This document shows, piece by piece, positions 51,035-61,045 of a stretch of 64,000 nucleotides of DNA. The notes under the pieces are model-generated. The model had not been told where the DNA came from and did no database searches. It saw only the letters and a program-made list of their open reading frames with translations. Made by a program: the position numbers and the translations under genes. Positions within the stretch are counted from its first letter, which is position 1, and every line of letters starts with the position of its first letter. Source of the DNA: Neobacillus pocheonensis. Lineage in GTDB: Bacteria; Bacillota; Bacilli; Bacillales; Cytobacillaceae. Where the stretch lies: positions 2,914,001-2,978,000 of the forward strand of contig JAMQCR010000001.1 in NCBI GenBank assembly GCA_023702235.1. Reading direction: 5' to 3'.

Positions 51035-51582
51035 TTAAACATTTAGAGTTGCTTGTCCAGGCTTCCAGTTTGCTGGGCAAAACCGCCAGTTTGTAATGCT
51101 TGAAGAACACGTAATGTTTCATCAACATCACGACCGATATTGTTGTGGTTTACAACAGAATACATCATTTCGCCTTCGGGGTTAATGATAAATAATCCGC
51201 GTAGTGCAATACCTTCTTCTTCAATTAGAACCCCATAATCACGAGCTACTACATGGTTTGTATCGGCTGCTAATGGGTAATTGATATCACCAAGACCATT
51301 ATCCTTACGGTCCGTTTTAATCCATGCGAGGTGGGTATGAATTGTGTCCGTTGAAGCACCGAAAACTACTGCATCAAGATCTTCAAATTCGTCAAAACGA
51401 TCTGACATTGCTGTGATTTCAGTTGGACATACAAAAGTAAAGTCCATTGGATAGAAGAATAATACAGTCCATTTATCATTTTTCATGTTTTCTTCTAGGC
51501 TAACTTTTTTAAATTCTTTATTAGGCATAACTGCATCCATTTCAAAACGTGGTGCTTGTTTACCTACCATGCGTTCTGGCAT
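51035..51582 (-). CDS. ykuU: 2-Cys peroxiredoxin YkuU, C-terminal frameshift
   Basis: A typical 2-Cys peroxiredoxin reducing peroxides. Peroxidatic Cys in MDFTFVCPTEI. As read, the protein ends at 51043 with a non-family tail and no resolving Cys. One T missing at 51079-51082 explains this: the other frame gives GGFCPANWKPGQATLNV and a stop at 51035, restoring the resolving Cys and a length of 182. I use that end. Confidence 0.9.
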
Positions 51583-51657
51583 AACTAAATCCCTCCAAAA
51601 ATAGTAAATACGTTACATTTTTTTAGCAATGTTCATCGCTATCCTTCAACCATTATA

Positions 51658-51686
51658 ATTATAGGGCAATAATTATTTTGAGTCAA
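51658..51686 (-). promoter_or_regulatory. Sigma-A promoter of ykuU
   Basis: On the minus strand TTGACT, 17 bp, TATAAT, about 75 bp before the start codon; a near-consensus promoter. Confidence 0.75.
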
Positions 51687-51849
51687 TATTAAATTATAAT
51701 TAATTTAAATAACTATTTATTATTAATTACAACTTAATTTTCTCCTTTATAAGTTTTACCCGTTTTTATAAGATTAAACGATAAATGCCACAAAATTTCT
51801 AAATACGCTCTATCTTTAACCATATAAGTATTAGAATTCACGGCTGTTT

Positions 51850-52974
51850 TTATTCTTCATTTCCTATATGAGCAATGTAACTTGTCATCACATTTACAGC
51901 TACATTTATTGCATCTTCATTTGGGTTTAGTTTGGCATGATGCAATCCAAATGGTGAATCAACCCCAAGCCAAAACATAAATCCGGGAATTTCCTTGAGC
52001 ATATAACCAAAATCTTCACCTGTCATCGCTTCCCGACATTCCACCGCTTGAACGATCGATTCCTGTCTTAAGTAGTCAATAAAATCATTGGTTAGTTTTT
52101 CATCGTTATATACCTGGTGATACATGGAACCATAGTCAATGTCTACTTCACATTCATAGCCCGCCTCAATCCCTTTTACTAGAGATTCAATTCGGTGTTT
52201 TACCCTTTTCATTGTTTCCGGAGATAAGGTCCTAATCGTGCCTTCAAGTCTGGCTTTTTCAGCAATAATGTTTTGAACCGTTCCACCCGTTATTTTACCG
52301 ATGGTGATTACGGCACTATCTAATGGATCAACATTCCTTGAAACAATGGTTTGCAGTTGATTGACTAAGGTGCATGCTGCAATAACCATATCATTCGTTT
52401 GATGTGGGTATGCAGCATGACCGCCCATCCCCTTTAAGTCAATAAACAACTCCGAGGTATTCGCAAACAATAAACCTGTCTTTACCGCTATTGTTCCAAC
52501 AGGATACTCCGGGGCAATATGCAAGGCAAAAATCATATCTGGTTTCCACCGTTGCATGATTTCTGACTTTAACATCGGCTCTGCACCACCTGGTCCTTCT
52601 TCAGCTGGCTGAAAAACAAATAAAAGATCGTCTTTTATTTCATTTTGAACAAAGTATGTGAGAACACCAAGAGCGATACTCATATGTAAATCATGGCCAC
52701 AAGCATGCATTTGGTTATTATGGATGGATGAAAAGGGCAACCCAGTTTCTTCATCAATCGGCAGGCCATCAATGTCAGTTCTGTAGCCGATTGTTTTCTT
52801 GGGACTCGTGCCATGCACTTTTACAAACATGCCAGTCTTCCATTTTTTAATCGAAATCCGTTCCTGAGGTAAGGTTTGTATATAAGATAATAAATAGCCC
52901 TGAGTCTTATACTCCTGAAACCCTAATTCAGGAATTTGATGAAGATCACGACGAATTTTCACTAAAGTGTTCAT
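51850..52974 (-). CDS. dapL: N-acetyldiaminopimelate deacetylase
   Basis: 374 residues of the M20 amidohydrolase family, as B. subtilis YkuR/DapL. Metal motifs [14 protein letters not shown] and [14 protein letters not shown]; dimerisation domain about 175-285. Releases LL-diaminopimelate from its N-acetyl form, the last of the acetyl-branch steps. dapH lies 61 bp upstream in the message and patA is 8 kb away. Confidence 0.92.
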   Translation of the reverse strand: MNTLVKIRRDLHQIPELGFQEYKTQGYLLSYIQTLPQERISIKKWKTGMFVKVHGTSPKKTIGYRTDIDGLPIDEETGLPFSSIHNNQMHACGHDLHMSIALGVLTYFVQNEIKDDLLFVFQPAEEGPGGAEPMLKSEIMQRWKPDMIFALHIAPEYPVGTIAVKTGLLFANTSELFIDLKGMGGHAAYPHQTNDMVIAACTLVNQLQTIVSRNVDPLDSAVITIGKITGGTVQNIIAEKARLEGTIRTLSPETMKRVKHRIESLVKGIEAGYECEVDIDYGSMYHQVYNDEKLTNDFIDYLRQESIVQAVECREAMTGEDFGYMLKEIPGFMFWLGVDSPFGLHHAKLNPNEDAINVAVNVMTSYIAHIGNEE

Positions 52975-53035
52975 CTTTTCACTCCCGATACTAGAAAGAA
53001 AGCGCGGATAATTCCACTATAACCCATCTTTATGA

Positions 53036-53746
53036 TTATAATTTACGTAGTTCTTGTTTAATTTCTGTTTTAGATTTTGTTTTTTCGTCAATATCTTTAA
53101 TTTTCCTTGCTGGGGTACCTGCGACTACAGTATATGGTGCAACATCATCAATAACAACAGCGCCTGCTGCAACCACAGCACCTTTTCCAATCGTAACCCC
53201 TTCAAGAACAACGGCATTAGCACCAATCACAACATCATCCTCAACGACAACAGGCTTTGCAGAAGGTGGCTCAATAACTCCTGCTAATACAGTACCAGCG
53301 CCAATGTGACAATTCTTCCCTACGGTTGCTCTGCCTCCTAGGACAACATTCATATCAATCATCGTCTTTTCACCAATGACTGAACCAATATTAATTACAG
53401 CCCCCATCATAATGACAGCATTATCGCCAATTTCAACCTGATCACGGATAAAAGCACCTGGCTCAATACGTGCATTAATATTCTTTGTATTCAGTAATGG
53501 GATTGCTGAATTACGTCGATCATTCTCAACGACAAAATCTTCTACTTTTTCTTTATTGGCTTCTAATACGCTATTAATTTCGGACCACTCACCGAAAACT
53601 ACACCGGAGTTCCCATTGATAAAAGTCTTTGCATCGCTGCCAAATTCAAGCCCTGCAAGATCCCCTTTTAAGTAAACCTTGACCGGAGTAGATTTTTTAC
53701 TATTCCCAATAAAAGCAATAATTTCATTTGCATCCATCATTTTCAT
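53036..53746 (-). CDS. dapH: Tetrahydrodipicolinate N-acetyltransferase
   Basis: 236 residues from ATG 53746 (GGGGGT upstream), the B. subtilis length. A left-handed beta-helix acetyltransferase: hexapeptide repeats such as [19 protein letters not shown] and [18 protein letters not shown]. First step of the acetyl-DAP branch of lysine and cell wall precursor synthesis. Confidence 0.94.
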   Translation of the reverse strand: MKMMDANEIIAFIGNSKKSTPVKVYLKGDLAGLEFGSDAKTFINGNSGVVFGEWSEINSVLEANKEKVEDFVVENDRRNSAIPLLNTKNINARIEPGAFIRDQVEIGDNAVIMMGAVINIGSVIGEKTMIDMNVVLGGRATVGKNCHIGAGTVLAGVIEPPSAKPVVVEDDVVIGANAVVLEGVTIGKGAVVAAGAVVIDDVAPYTVVAGTPARKIKDIDEKTKSKTEIKQELRKL

Positions 53747-53824
53747 ATGAGTACCCCCTATATTGTCCTTGCTAAAAAATACTTTAACAAACAAAAGAAA
53801 TGAAAACAAGAAAAAACAATCCCT

Positions 53825-54709
53825 TTAAACCTGTGAATCATCGGAGTGTTCTTTTATTAGGTCCACAAATGCTTGAACTTGCTTTAGTTGGAAGGCAGAC
53901 TCATACCCTAATAGCCATGTATCCCTCTTAAGCGGGTCATTATTTTGATCAACCAGTGGTATTTTAAAAAGATTTTTTTCAGTGTTATTGAGGGTAGTGG
54001 CAGGCAAAATGGAATAACCAATTCCATTAAAAGTCATTTGTTTGCACGTCTCAATTTGGTCTACCACGATGGTCCGCTTTGGAGAAGTCTTAAAGTTTCG
54101 CATCCACCAATCTTGAATTTCCTGATAGTAATTGGAGTCACTTTTAAATTGAATAAAGGGCCGATCCGTTTCTAACACCTGTTCCGGTTTTGTAATCTCC
54201 CGATCAACTAAATATAACGGATCACTGAAAAGATGTATTTTAACACCTTTCCAATCAGGAGTGCCTCTAATAATCCCAATATGTACTTGATCATCGTATA
54301 AACATTTTAAAATATCGCTGCTCCAACCCGTTAACAGGGAAATTTTGGCTTGAGGATAGGTATCAATAAATTTCTTTAATACTTGCGGAAGCCAATTTTG
54401 CCCCACAATAGATGCCGCTGCAATTTTCAATGTTCCGGAAACTCCTGCCTGGAGTGAGTGGATAGTTTCCCAAACCTTTTCCTGTTTAAGAAGCACCTCA
54501 TTGACAAATTGAATCACGTGCTCACCTGCGGGGGTAAGCGATAAGCCTTTTTGCGAGCGAATAAATAATTTTGTTCCCCATTCTTTTTCAATTGTTTGCA
54601 ATCGCTGTGAAAGTGCGGGCTGAGAAACAAAAAGCCGTTCTGAAGCTTTGCGCATATTCATCTCTTGCGCTAAAACCGATAATAATTGAAATTCCGATAT
54701 TAAGGACAA
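53825..54709 (-). CDS. ccpC: LysR-type regulator CcpC
   Basis: 294 residues. N-terminal HTH (MRKASERLFVSQPALSQRLQ) and a LysR effector domain with GIIRGTPDWKG. B. subtilis CcpC is the citrate-responsive repressor of citB and citZ. Start TTG 54709 behind AGAGGG; an ATG at 54715 abuts that site. Downstream of dapH in map order but transcribed into it. Confidence 0.88.
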   Translation of the reverse strand: MSLISEFQLLSVLAQEMNMRKASERLFVSQPALSQRLQTIEKEWGTKLFIRSQKGLSLTPAGEHVIQFVNEVLLKQEKVWETIHSLQAGVSGTLKIAAASIVGQNWLPQVLKKFIDTYPQAKISLLTGWSSDILKCLYDDQVHIGIIRGTPDWKGVKIHLFSDPLYLVDREITKPEQVLETDRPFIQFKSDSNYYQEIQDWWMRNFKTSPKRTIVVDQIETCKQMTFNGIGYSILPATTLNNTEKNLFKIPLVDQNNDPLKRDTWLLGYESAFQLKQVQAFVDLIKEHSDDSQV

Positions 54710-54777
54710 TGTCATCCCTCTTCATAAGTTTTTCTTTAGTATAATTTTTTTATATTAAAAATTCACTATATTCGATT

Positions 54778-54806
54778 AAAAAAGCTCTGTTCAATTTAAA
54801 CAGAAC
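54778..54806 (-). terminator. Terminator of the MFS gene
   Basis: TTCTGTTT/AACAGA stem with a T-run on the minus strand, overlapping the stop of the transporter gene. Confidence 0.65.
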
Positions 54807-56319
54807 CCTGATCTTTTTTGGGTAAAAATAATATCAAAATGAAACTAAGTACAGCAAAAGTAAGTACAACATAATAAACTGAATGCAATGATGACGTTAA
54901 TCCATTCTGCAGCATATTTTTTACCGTTCCTGCTAGTTTATTTCGCTCGCTATCTTTTAAAAGGATATTGGCTGAATTTACCGTTAATTTTTTACCTGCC
55001 GCAGGTGCATGCGTTGATAAATAAGTGCTTAAGCGATTATTAAGAATTCCTCCCAATAAGGCAGCACCAATCGTGTTCCCAAGATTTCTCATGAACATAT
55101 TAGCCGCTGTTGCAATTCCCCTCTGCTGCCAGCCTACTGAACTTTGAATCGAGACAATGAATGCGGTTGAAGTTAAACCCATTCCTACACCGACAAAGAA
55201 GGAGCCTGTGGCTGCCCAAACAGGACCTGAAGAAGAGGTCATGAATACAAAGACAATACTACCTAAGATTAGCGATATACCTCCAATGATCGAAGTTGCT
55301 CGATATCCGATGGTTATTAGCATCCGACCTGAAAGAGTAGAAGCGAGCGGCCAACCAATAGACATGGTGGTTAGGGTAAACCCTGCGACAATCGCGGTCT
55401 GCTCCATTACCCCTTGGACAAAAGTGGGTAAAAAACTTGAAATACCAATTAACATAATTCCCGTTGATAAAGATGTAATATTCGCGATAAAAATAGAGCG
55501 CTCCTTCCAGATTGTAAATGGCATGACTGGTTCTTTAGCCCGCATTTCTTGGAGAACAAAACCTATCATCGCAACCACAAACAAAGCAAATAGACTTATC
55601 GTTTGCCATGAGCCCCATGTAAGGCGGCTGCCTCCTTCCACAAGGACGAACATTAAGGATGAAATCGCAACAGTTAAAAGAAACGCACCAATATAGTCAA
55701 TTTCATGTTTCTTCTTTTCTACATGCTCGTGTAAAAACAGCGATAGGCCGATTAATGACAGAATTCCAAGAGGGATATTAATCCAGAAAATAAAATGCCA
55801 GCTAACATACTGAACAAGTAAACCACCCACTGCTGGTCCAGTAATAGCAGATATTCCCCATACACTTGATAAATATCCTTGAATTTTAGCCCTTTCCTCC
55901 TTCGTATAAATGTCACCGACAATAGTCGTCGCAATCGGTGTAACAGCTCCAGCACCAAATCCTTGTATTAATCGAAATATAATTAGTGTTTGCATCGAAG
56001 TTGCAAAGCCGCAAAGAATTGATCCTATTAAAAAAACGATGATTCCAAGGAATAAAATTGGCTTTCGCCCAAATAAATCTGATAATTTACCATAAATAAG
56101 AACAGTAACCGCATTCATTAGTAAGTAGGAGGAAAAAACCCAGCTATATAGTGTAAATCCTCCTAAATCGGCGACAATTGCGGGCATAGCAGTTGAAACA
56201 ATGGTGGCCTCAATTGCCCCCATAAACATCGCTAACATAACAGCGGCTAATACAAGAGGTTTTTTGGTTAGCCTTTTTTGCGAACTATGTATGGCTGGTT
56301 TCTCAAACATTTCTCCCAT
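54796..56319 (-). CDS. ykuC: MFS multidrug exporter, DHA2-type (14 helices)
   Basis: 507 residues. Motif A LSDLFGRKPILFLG in loop 2-3, motif C-like ISAITGPAVGGLL in helix 5, 14 predicted helices, and EATIVSTAMPAIVADLGG in helix 1. Exports drugs by proton antiport; substrates unknown. Position agrees with B. subtilis ykuC. Confidence 0.85.
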   Translation of the reverse strand: MGEMFEKPAIHSSQKRLTKKPLVLAAVMLAMFMGAIEATIVSTAMPAIVADLGGFTLYSWVFSSYLLMNAVTVLIYGKLSDLFGRKPILFLGIIVFLIGSILCGFATSMQTLIIFRLIQGFGAGAVTPIATTIVGDIYTKEERAKIQGYLSSVWGISAITGPAVGGLLVQYVSWHFIFWINIPLGILSLIGLSLFLHEHVEKKKHEIDYIGAFLLTVAISSLMFVLVEGGSRLTWGSWQTISLFALFVVAMIGFVLQEMRAKEPVMPFTIWKERSIFIANITSLSTGIMLIGISSFLPTFVQGVMEQTAIVAGFTLTTMSIGWPLASTLSGRMLITIGYRATSIIGGISLILGSIVFVFMTSSSGPVWAATGSFFVGVGMGLTSTAFIVSIQSSVGWQQRGIATAANMFMRNLGNTIGAALLGGILNNRLSTYLSTHAPAAGKKLTVNSANILLKDSERNKLAGTVKNMLQNGLTSSLHSVYYVVLTFAVLSFILILFLPKKDQGSV

Positions 56320-56344
56320 TTCAACACCTCTTTTTTTACTAATA

Positions 56345-56372
56345 AAACAGCCCCCAAATTGGGAGCCCTATG
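56345..56372 (-). terminator. darB terminator
   Basis: GGGCTCCCAA/TTGGGGGCT stem followed by TTTTATT on the minus strand. Confidence 0.7.
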
Positions 56373-56383
56373 CACTACTATAT

Positions 56384-56830
56384 TTATTTGGCTTTAAACC
56401 TTTTCACAATTTTAGTTAATTGATTTAATACTGTACTTCTAGGCAGAATTCCTTCAAAGAATCCATCATCCGTCTCTATACAAAGAAATGGATGGCTAAT
56501 GAGTAAATCAAGGCATGTTTGTAAAGAGGCAGTCATTCTGACACGTGGAACAGCCTTTTTCATTACCTCTTCAACCTTTTTTTCCTCTAGCTTTTCAAAT
56601 TCAATTCTTTCTAAACCTAGAATTGAATCCATGATGATCGAGGTACTTATTAATCCATGTAGCTTATAATGTGGATCTAAAACAGGAATGGCTGTATAGC
56701 CACTTTTCGTTAATACCAAGAGTGCATGCTCGAGATTATTACCCACTTGAACATGTGCAACACGCTCAGAAGGTATCATTAAATCTTTAATCGTTAATTC
56801 TAAAAATTCCCCACTGTGAAGACTGTTCAT
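56384..56830 (-). CDS. darB: Cyclic di-AMP-binding CBS protein DarB (CbpB, YkuL)
   Basis: 148 residues from ATG 56830 (GAGGAG upstream). Two CBS repeats, with AHVQVGNNLEHALLVLTKSG nearly identical to B. subtilis DarB. DarB binds c-di-AMP and, when free, stimulates Rel (ppGpp) and pyruvate carboxylase. A longer frame to 56878 has no ribosome binding site. Confidence 0.92.
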   Translation of the reverse strand: MNSLHSGEFLELTIKDLMIPSERVAHVQVGNNLEHALLVLTKSGYTAIPVLDPHYKLHGLISTSIIMDSILGLERIEFEKLEEKKVEEVMKKAVPRVRMTASLQTCLDLLISHPFLCIETDDGFFEGILPRSTVLNQLTKIVKRFKAK

Positions 56831-56941
56831 TACCGAAAACTCCTCAATGTTTGTTTTACCACATATATATTTTATCATAGTTTCCCGAGGAGAGTGTATT
56901 TTTTGAAAGCGCTTTGAAAAAGAAAGGAACCATGAAGGTTC

Positions 56942-57178
56942 CTATTGGATTAAATCAAATATTTCAATTGTAATCATATCCACATTATCAAATTGATAAC
57001 GTTTTGGTTTTTCCTTTTCATTATATACTTCCAATTCAAATGTTTCAGTTTTGGGATGAAATGTAACCTGACACTTTCTTTCTCCATTTACCTCAAAATA
57101 GCGTTGTGCAGGTTCCCCTCCACCCGATTGTTCCTGAAGGTTTTTTAAACGGGTTAATATACCTTGAAGCTGTGACAT
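56942..57178 (-). CDS. ykuJ: YkuJ family protein
   Basis: 78 residues from ATG 57178 behind AAAGGAG. MSQLQGILTRLKNLQEQ and PAQRYFEVNGERKCQV match YkuJ. Small alpha/beta protein, function unknown. Confidence 0.9.
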   Translation of the reverse strand: MSQLQGILTRLKNLQEQSGGGEPAQRYFEVNGERKCQVTFHPKTETFELEVYNEKEKPKRYQFDNVDMITIEIFDLIQ

Positions 57179-57397
57179 ATGCTTATCTCCTTTCCAACAC
57201 AAACAAACTTCCTACTGTTATATTTCTCTTTTGGCATATTTCTATCCTTATGGATTATTTTCAGAACTTTAAATCCAAAGTATTTTATACCAATATTAAA
57301 AGAATAAAATAATGGAGTCCATTTGTCCAAATAAAAATTAAGGAAATAGTCATTTTTTAATATAAATCTTCTTCAGATGATCCTCTTACCACTTTTT

Positions 57398-58609
57398 TCA
57401 TAGTAATTCATCGTGCTCAAATAAATATTGATAAGCGATATCCATAAATAAATATTCGTCCCCATTCATTGGAAATGAAAAAGTACGAATGGTTTCCCCT
57501 GTTTCAATATCACTATACAAATCAGACAGTATCCCTCTTTTTTCATTCCTCATTTTAATAATATTCTCGAGAAAATAAGGTCGCCAACTCCAATTTTTTT
57601 GAATATATTCTATTTGTGTCCTCCAACCATTCTTTCCTTTAAAGATATTGGATGATTTTTGAAAACCATCCTCATCGCATACATACATCCGAAAAACAAT
57701 TTGATCCATTTCTTTTATTAAAGATTGAAATAGCTCTTCATAACTTGCCTTTCTATTCCTCATAACAATTTCTTGTACTTTAACCTGAAAATATTCTGCA
57801 GTTGTATAAACAGCCTCCAATTTTCTCTTTTCATACGCAATAAAGTCATGAAATTTCTCTTTTAATCTGTGCTTTAATAAGTCTAATGGAATAAATTCAG
57901 GTGATGGTGGATGGAGATAGAACCCTTGGTAATACCTCCCTCCATTTTTCCATGCAAACTGAAGCTGATAACTCATCTCGATATTTTCAAACAATAGTGT
58001 GGCACCAATTTTCCTTGCTAATAAGGATAATGTAAACAAAACATCATTAAAGTTTGTGCCTGTTCCAGCCGATTTTAACGCTTGTAAATTCACTTTTAAA
58101 ATATCAGGTTCGAGTTGTCCAATCCGTTCGAAATAATTACTTTCACTATCGATTCTTGCAATGGCAATTCTTATTCCATATGTTCGATAGTATTGTAATA
58201 AGTGAACTATTTGGTTAAAATCCCCTTTGTAGTTTCGATCAGAAATTTCAAGAACAATTCTTTTTAAATTCAAACCTTTTTTTTCAAATGCTAAAAGCTC
58301 CTGTAAAAATGGCTCCCCATGTCCATACATTAATAAATCTGCATTTCGATTTAGAAAAATACTGACATCTTCATCAAGATCCAAAGCTTTTTCTAGTGCT
58401 TTATTTGCTAACAACAGATCCACTTCAAATTTATATTCATCAGGAATTTGATCATCTTGAAAAAAGGGTCCTAAACTGATGATATTACCTTCAGATCGAT
58501 ACCTGCCCAATACCTCGTAAGCAATTACGCTTTGTTCATCCGCACTAAAAATTGGTTGAAAAAAAGGAATGACATTTTCAAGATCCGTTAGGATATCCAA
58601 TGCATCCAT
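57398..58609 (-). CDS. ykuI: EAL-domain protein YkuI
   Basis: 403 residues. An N-terminal EAL domain (about 10-250) with signature YEVLGR, and catalytic-type residues in FLNRNAD, VLEISDRN and ENIEMSYQLQ, then the YkuI C-terminal PAS-like domain. B. subtilis YkuI binds c-di-GMP but shows no clear phosphodiesterase activity and affects exopolysaccharide. AGGTAC upstream of the ATG. Confidence 0.9.
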   Translation of the reverse strand: MDALDILTDLENVIPFFQPIFSADEQSVIAYEVLGRYRSEGNIISLGPFFQDDQIPDEYKFEVDLLLANKALEKALDLDEDVSIFLNRNADLLMYGHGEPFLQELLAFEKKGLNLKRIVLEISDRNYKGDFNQIVHLLQYYRTYGIRIAIARIDSESNYFERIGQLEPDILKVNLQALKSAGTGTNFNDVLFTLSLLARKIGATLLFENIEMSYQLQFAWKNGGRYYQGFYLHPPSPEFIPLDLLKHRLKEKFHDFIAYEKRKLEAVYTTAEYFQVKVQEIVMRNRKASYEELFQSLIKEMDQIVFRMYVCDEDGFQKSSNIFKGKNGWRTQIEYIQKNWSWRPYFLENIIKMRNEKRGILSDLYSDIETGETIRTFSFPMNGDEYLFMDIAYQYLFEHDELL

Positions 58610-58953
58610 CTAAGTACCTCCAGAAAAGAATTTTTCTCATTATACCATACCCTTATATACAATACGCTTAATTGCTGTTACTCGTTCGTTCCCAAAAGAA
58701 TACCTTCTTATTGTTTAACCTACAATCACACACGGCATTCAAGGTTTTTTCATATTTTCTCATATTTTGGAATTTTTTAATAATATTTCGAATAATAAAC
58801 TATCAAATTTACTTTTTACTTGGTCAATCCCTTTCCTGAAAAAAATCCTTGCTTCGCTACCGATTTTTAAAGAAAATACGAATGACACTTCTTTTTCAAA
58901 CAATTGTTTGATAGTATATAGAAGGTAAAAATGGAGATAGGTTGGTAGATATT
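58610..58953. other. ykuI-ykuE divergent intergenic region
   Basis: 344 AT-rich bases; no gene, repeat or convincing promoter pair recognised. Confidence 0.5.
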
Positions 58954-59832
58954 ATGCCTAAAAAAAGGACTAGGAGAACGTTTCTGAAAAGTACAGTTGG
59001 GACATTGCTTACCGTTCTTGGATTGGGTTCGGGGGGATACTTTTATGCTCATCGTATTGAGCCCTCACTGCTTGAAATAAGCGAACAACAAATTAAACAT
59101 CCCCTAATCCCTAAAAGCTTTGATGGGATAAAAATTGTCCAATTTAGCGATACTCACCTTGGTTTCCAATATAATATTAACCAGTTTAAAGGATTAATTA
59201 AAAGAATTAACGCTATTCAACCTGATCTGATTTTTTTCACAGGAGATTTAATGGACGAGCCGAATAAATATAGGGAAATCAATAAGATCGTGCCGATTTT
59301 ACAGCAATTAAATGCACCCCTCGGGCAATTTTGCATTTTCGGCAACCATGATCACGGTGGATACGGTTCTGAGCTTTATCGAAATATTATGCATACAGCC
59401 AATTTTACTGTCCTTTTAAATGAATCTAGACCTATTAGTCTTAAAGATGGCAGCAGCATTTATTTGATTGGTATTGATGATGCGATGTTGGGGAGACCTG
59501 ATTTGGCTTTAGCGCAGAAATATGTTCCTGAAAATACGTTTAAACTATTATTATCACATGCCCCTGACCTTGCTGACATGGCATCACACTTTCAAATACA
59601 CTGGCAGTTAAGCGGGCACAGTCATGGAGGGCAAGTAAAAATTCCGTTTATTGGAGCACTCGTGAGACCTCCATTTGCTCGAAAGTATCCTGAAGGCTTT
59701 TATTCTATCGGTGAAACTACTCCTTTATCCTTATATGTTAACAGAGGAATCGGAACAACACGTCTCCCGTTTCGGTTTATGGCAAAGCCTGAATTATCGG
59801 TTTTCACCTTAAAATCAGAGAATATTAAATGA
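58954..59832 (+). CDS. ykuE: Tat-exported metallophosphoesterase YkuE
   Basis: 292 residues. Twin-arginine signal TRRTFLKS followed by a hydrophobic segment; B. subtilis YkuE is a known Tat substrate bound to the cell wall. Calcineurin-type metal motifs: FSDTHLG, FFTGDLMDEP, FGNHDHGG and LSGHSHGGQ. ATG 58954 is preferred; TTG 58942 is in frame and also possible. Confidence 0.88.
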   Translation: MPKKRTRRTFLKSTVGTLLTVLGLGSGGYFYAHRIEPSLLEISEQQIKHPLIPKSFDGIKIVQFSDTHLGFQYNINQFKGLIKRINAIQPDLIFFTGDLMDEPNKYREINKIVPILQQLNAPLGQFCIFGNHDHGGYGSELYRNIMHTANFTVLLNESRPISLKDGSSIYLIGIDDAMLGRPDLALAQKYVPENTFKLLLSHAPDLADMASHFQIHWQLSGHSHGGQVKIPFIGALVRPPFARKYPEGFYSIGETTPLSLYVNRGIGTTRLPFRFMAKPELSVFTLKSENIK

Positions 59833-59833
59833 A

Positions 59834-59870
59834 AAATCCTTATCTGCAGGAGTGATAAGGATTTTTTTTG
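59834..59870 (+). terminator. Terminator ykuE
   Basis: AAAATCCTTATC/GATAAGGATTTT followed by T-run. Confidence 0.9.
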
Positions 59871-59922
59871 AAAAAGGCCATTTTCAACATCTTTTGAACA
59901 TAAAAGGTTTCATTTTTATATA

Positions 59923-59950
59923 TTGACTTTTGTTTGTATATTTCTATATA
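59923..59950 (+). promoter_or_regulatory. Likely sigma-A promoter of kre
   Basis: TTGACT, 16-bp spacer, TATATA; 60 bp before the kre start codon. Confidence 0.55.
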
Positions 59951-60009
59951 GATGAAAAAGATGATATAATAAGGAAAGATGTTTTAACAGATCGAAAGGA
60001 GAACATATT

Positions 60010-60486
60010 TTGAATCACGATAAGAAACACCCCCGAATGAATTTTGACCTAACCATCGAAAACCTCGCTCAAGCTGTATTTGTAGTAAACCGTCATGCAA
60101 AAACAGCACCAAATCCCAAATTTTTATACAAATTAAAACATGAATCATTGAAAAAGTTGATTGAAGAAGGAAAAGCCAAAAAAGTTGGGCTCCATTTCTC
60201 AGGAAACCCTCACAATAGTCAACAGCAATCTGATGTCCTGGTAGAATGCGGGAATTACACGTTTCATATCCCTCCAATTAGAGCGGATTTTTCTGATCTT
60301 CCCCATTTAGGTAAATTAGATAGTTGTGTTAGAAACCCAAGGGCAACGCTCTCATTAAACCATGCAAAATCGATATTACAATCCTATACGGGTATCTCGG
60401 AAATCCAACCTCCATCGAGCCCAAATCGAAACCAACACACCTATCAAAAACCAGTTTTCAAAAAGCTAGGAGAAAGATACTCCTAA
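60010..60486 (+). CDS. kre: YkyB/Kre family protein (ComK regulator)
   Basis: 158 residues of the YkyB-like family (LTIENLAQAVFVVNRHAKTA). In B. subtilis YkyB (Kre) lowers comK expression and limits competence. TTG start 60010 behind AAAGGAG. Basic C-terminus. Confidence 0.85.
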   Translation: MNHDKKHPRMNFDLTIENLAQAVFVVNRHAKTAPNPKFLYKLKHESLKKLIEEGKAKKVGLHFSGNPHNSQQQSDVLVECGNYTFHIPPIRADFSDLPHLGKLDSCVRNPRATLSLNHAKSILQSYTGISEIQPPSSPNRNQHTYQKPVFKKLGERYS

Positions 60487-60496
60487 CTTTCATACA

Positions 60497-60526
60497 GAAA
60501 GCCAGGAATGTCCTGGCTTTCGTGAT
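60497..60526 (+). terminator. Terminator kre
   Basis: GAAAGCCAGGA/TCCTGGCTTTC perfect stem, loop ATG, weak T-tract. Confidence 0.7.
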
Positions 60527-60626
60527 GTTTTTGTGAACATTGTCACAAAGATATAGACTCACCAGGAGTAAGGAATTACAATGAAAACATAAAGAGTTGC
60601 AAATTTTAAAAAGAGGTGCTTTTGTC

Positions 60627-60827
60627 ATGAAAGGAACAGCTATTCTTTTTCAAGAGCAAAATATCACGTTCATTGAAGACATTGATCAGTCCGTATTCGA
60701 AGAAATAAAAGACCAATGTGGCTGCGAGCATTGTAATTGTAGGCTTGAAAATAAAGTGATTGATTTTGGTTCTGTCTCACCTGTTTTCTGGCATGAAGAC
60801 GAAGTTGACTGGGACTATGGTTATTAA
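60627..60827 (+). CDS. Small acidic Cys-rich hypothetical protein
   Basis: 66 residues from ATG 60627 behind GAGGTG. An N-terminal beta hairpin (TAILFQEQNITFIED), then CGCEHCNCR, a cluster of four Cys, and an acidic aromatic end (WHEDEVDWDYGY). Could bind zinc or iron-sulfur. No family is recognised. Occupies the slot of cheV in B. subtilis. Confidence 0.65.
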   Translation: MKGTAILFQEQNITFIEDIDQSVFEEIKDQCGCEHCNCRLENKVIDFGSVSPVFWHEDEVDWDYGY

Positions 60828-60875
60828 TTATTTGTAATATTACTTTCTGATTAGGGATAAACTCCCCTACCTCTT

Positions 60876-60914
60876 AAAAAACGGTCTGAAATTTCTTCAG
60901 ACCGTTTTTTATTA
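60876..60914 (+). terminator. Terminator
   Basis: AAAAAACGGTCTGAA/TTCAGACCGTTTTTT hairpin. Confidence 0.92.
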
Positions 60915-61045
60915 TCAAGCTCTCCATCAACTCAAAATATTCCCCCTTACTCTTGTGATTTTTTTAGTATGGTAGAATATTTCTCTAAATCCGTCTATAA
61001 TCATTGTACGTCAGCAAATTCGAATGAATGGAAGGATGAATTTAA

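Noticed and set aside
51640..51700. PerR box upstream of ykuU
   Set aside because: TATAATTATAAT is palindromic but departs from TTATAATNATTATAA in one half; it is mostly the -10 element.
55157..55696. 179-codon plus-strand frame
   Set aside because: Antisense to the MFS exporter gene, with composition expected of a shadow frame and no ribosome binding site.
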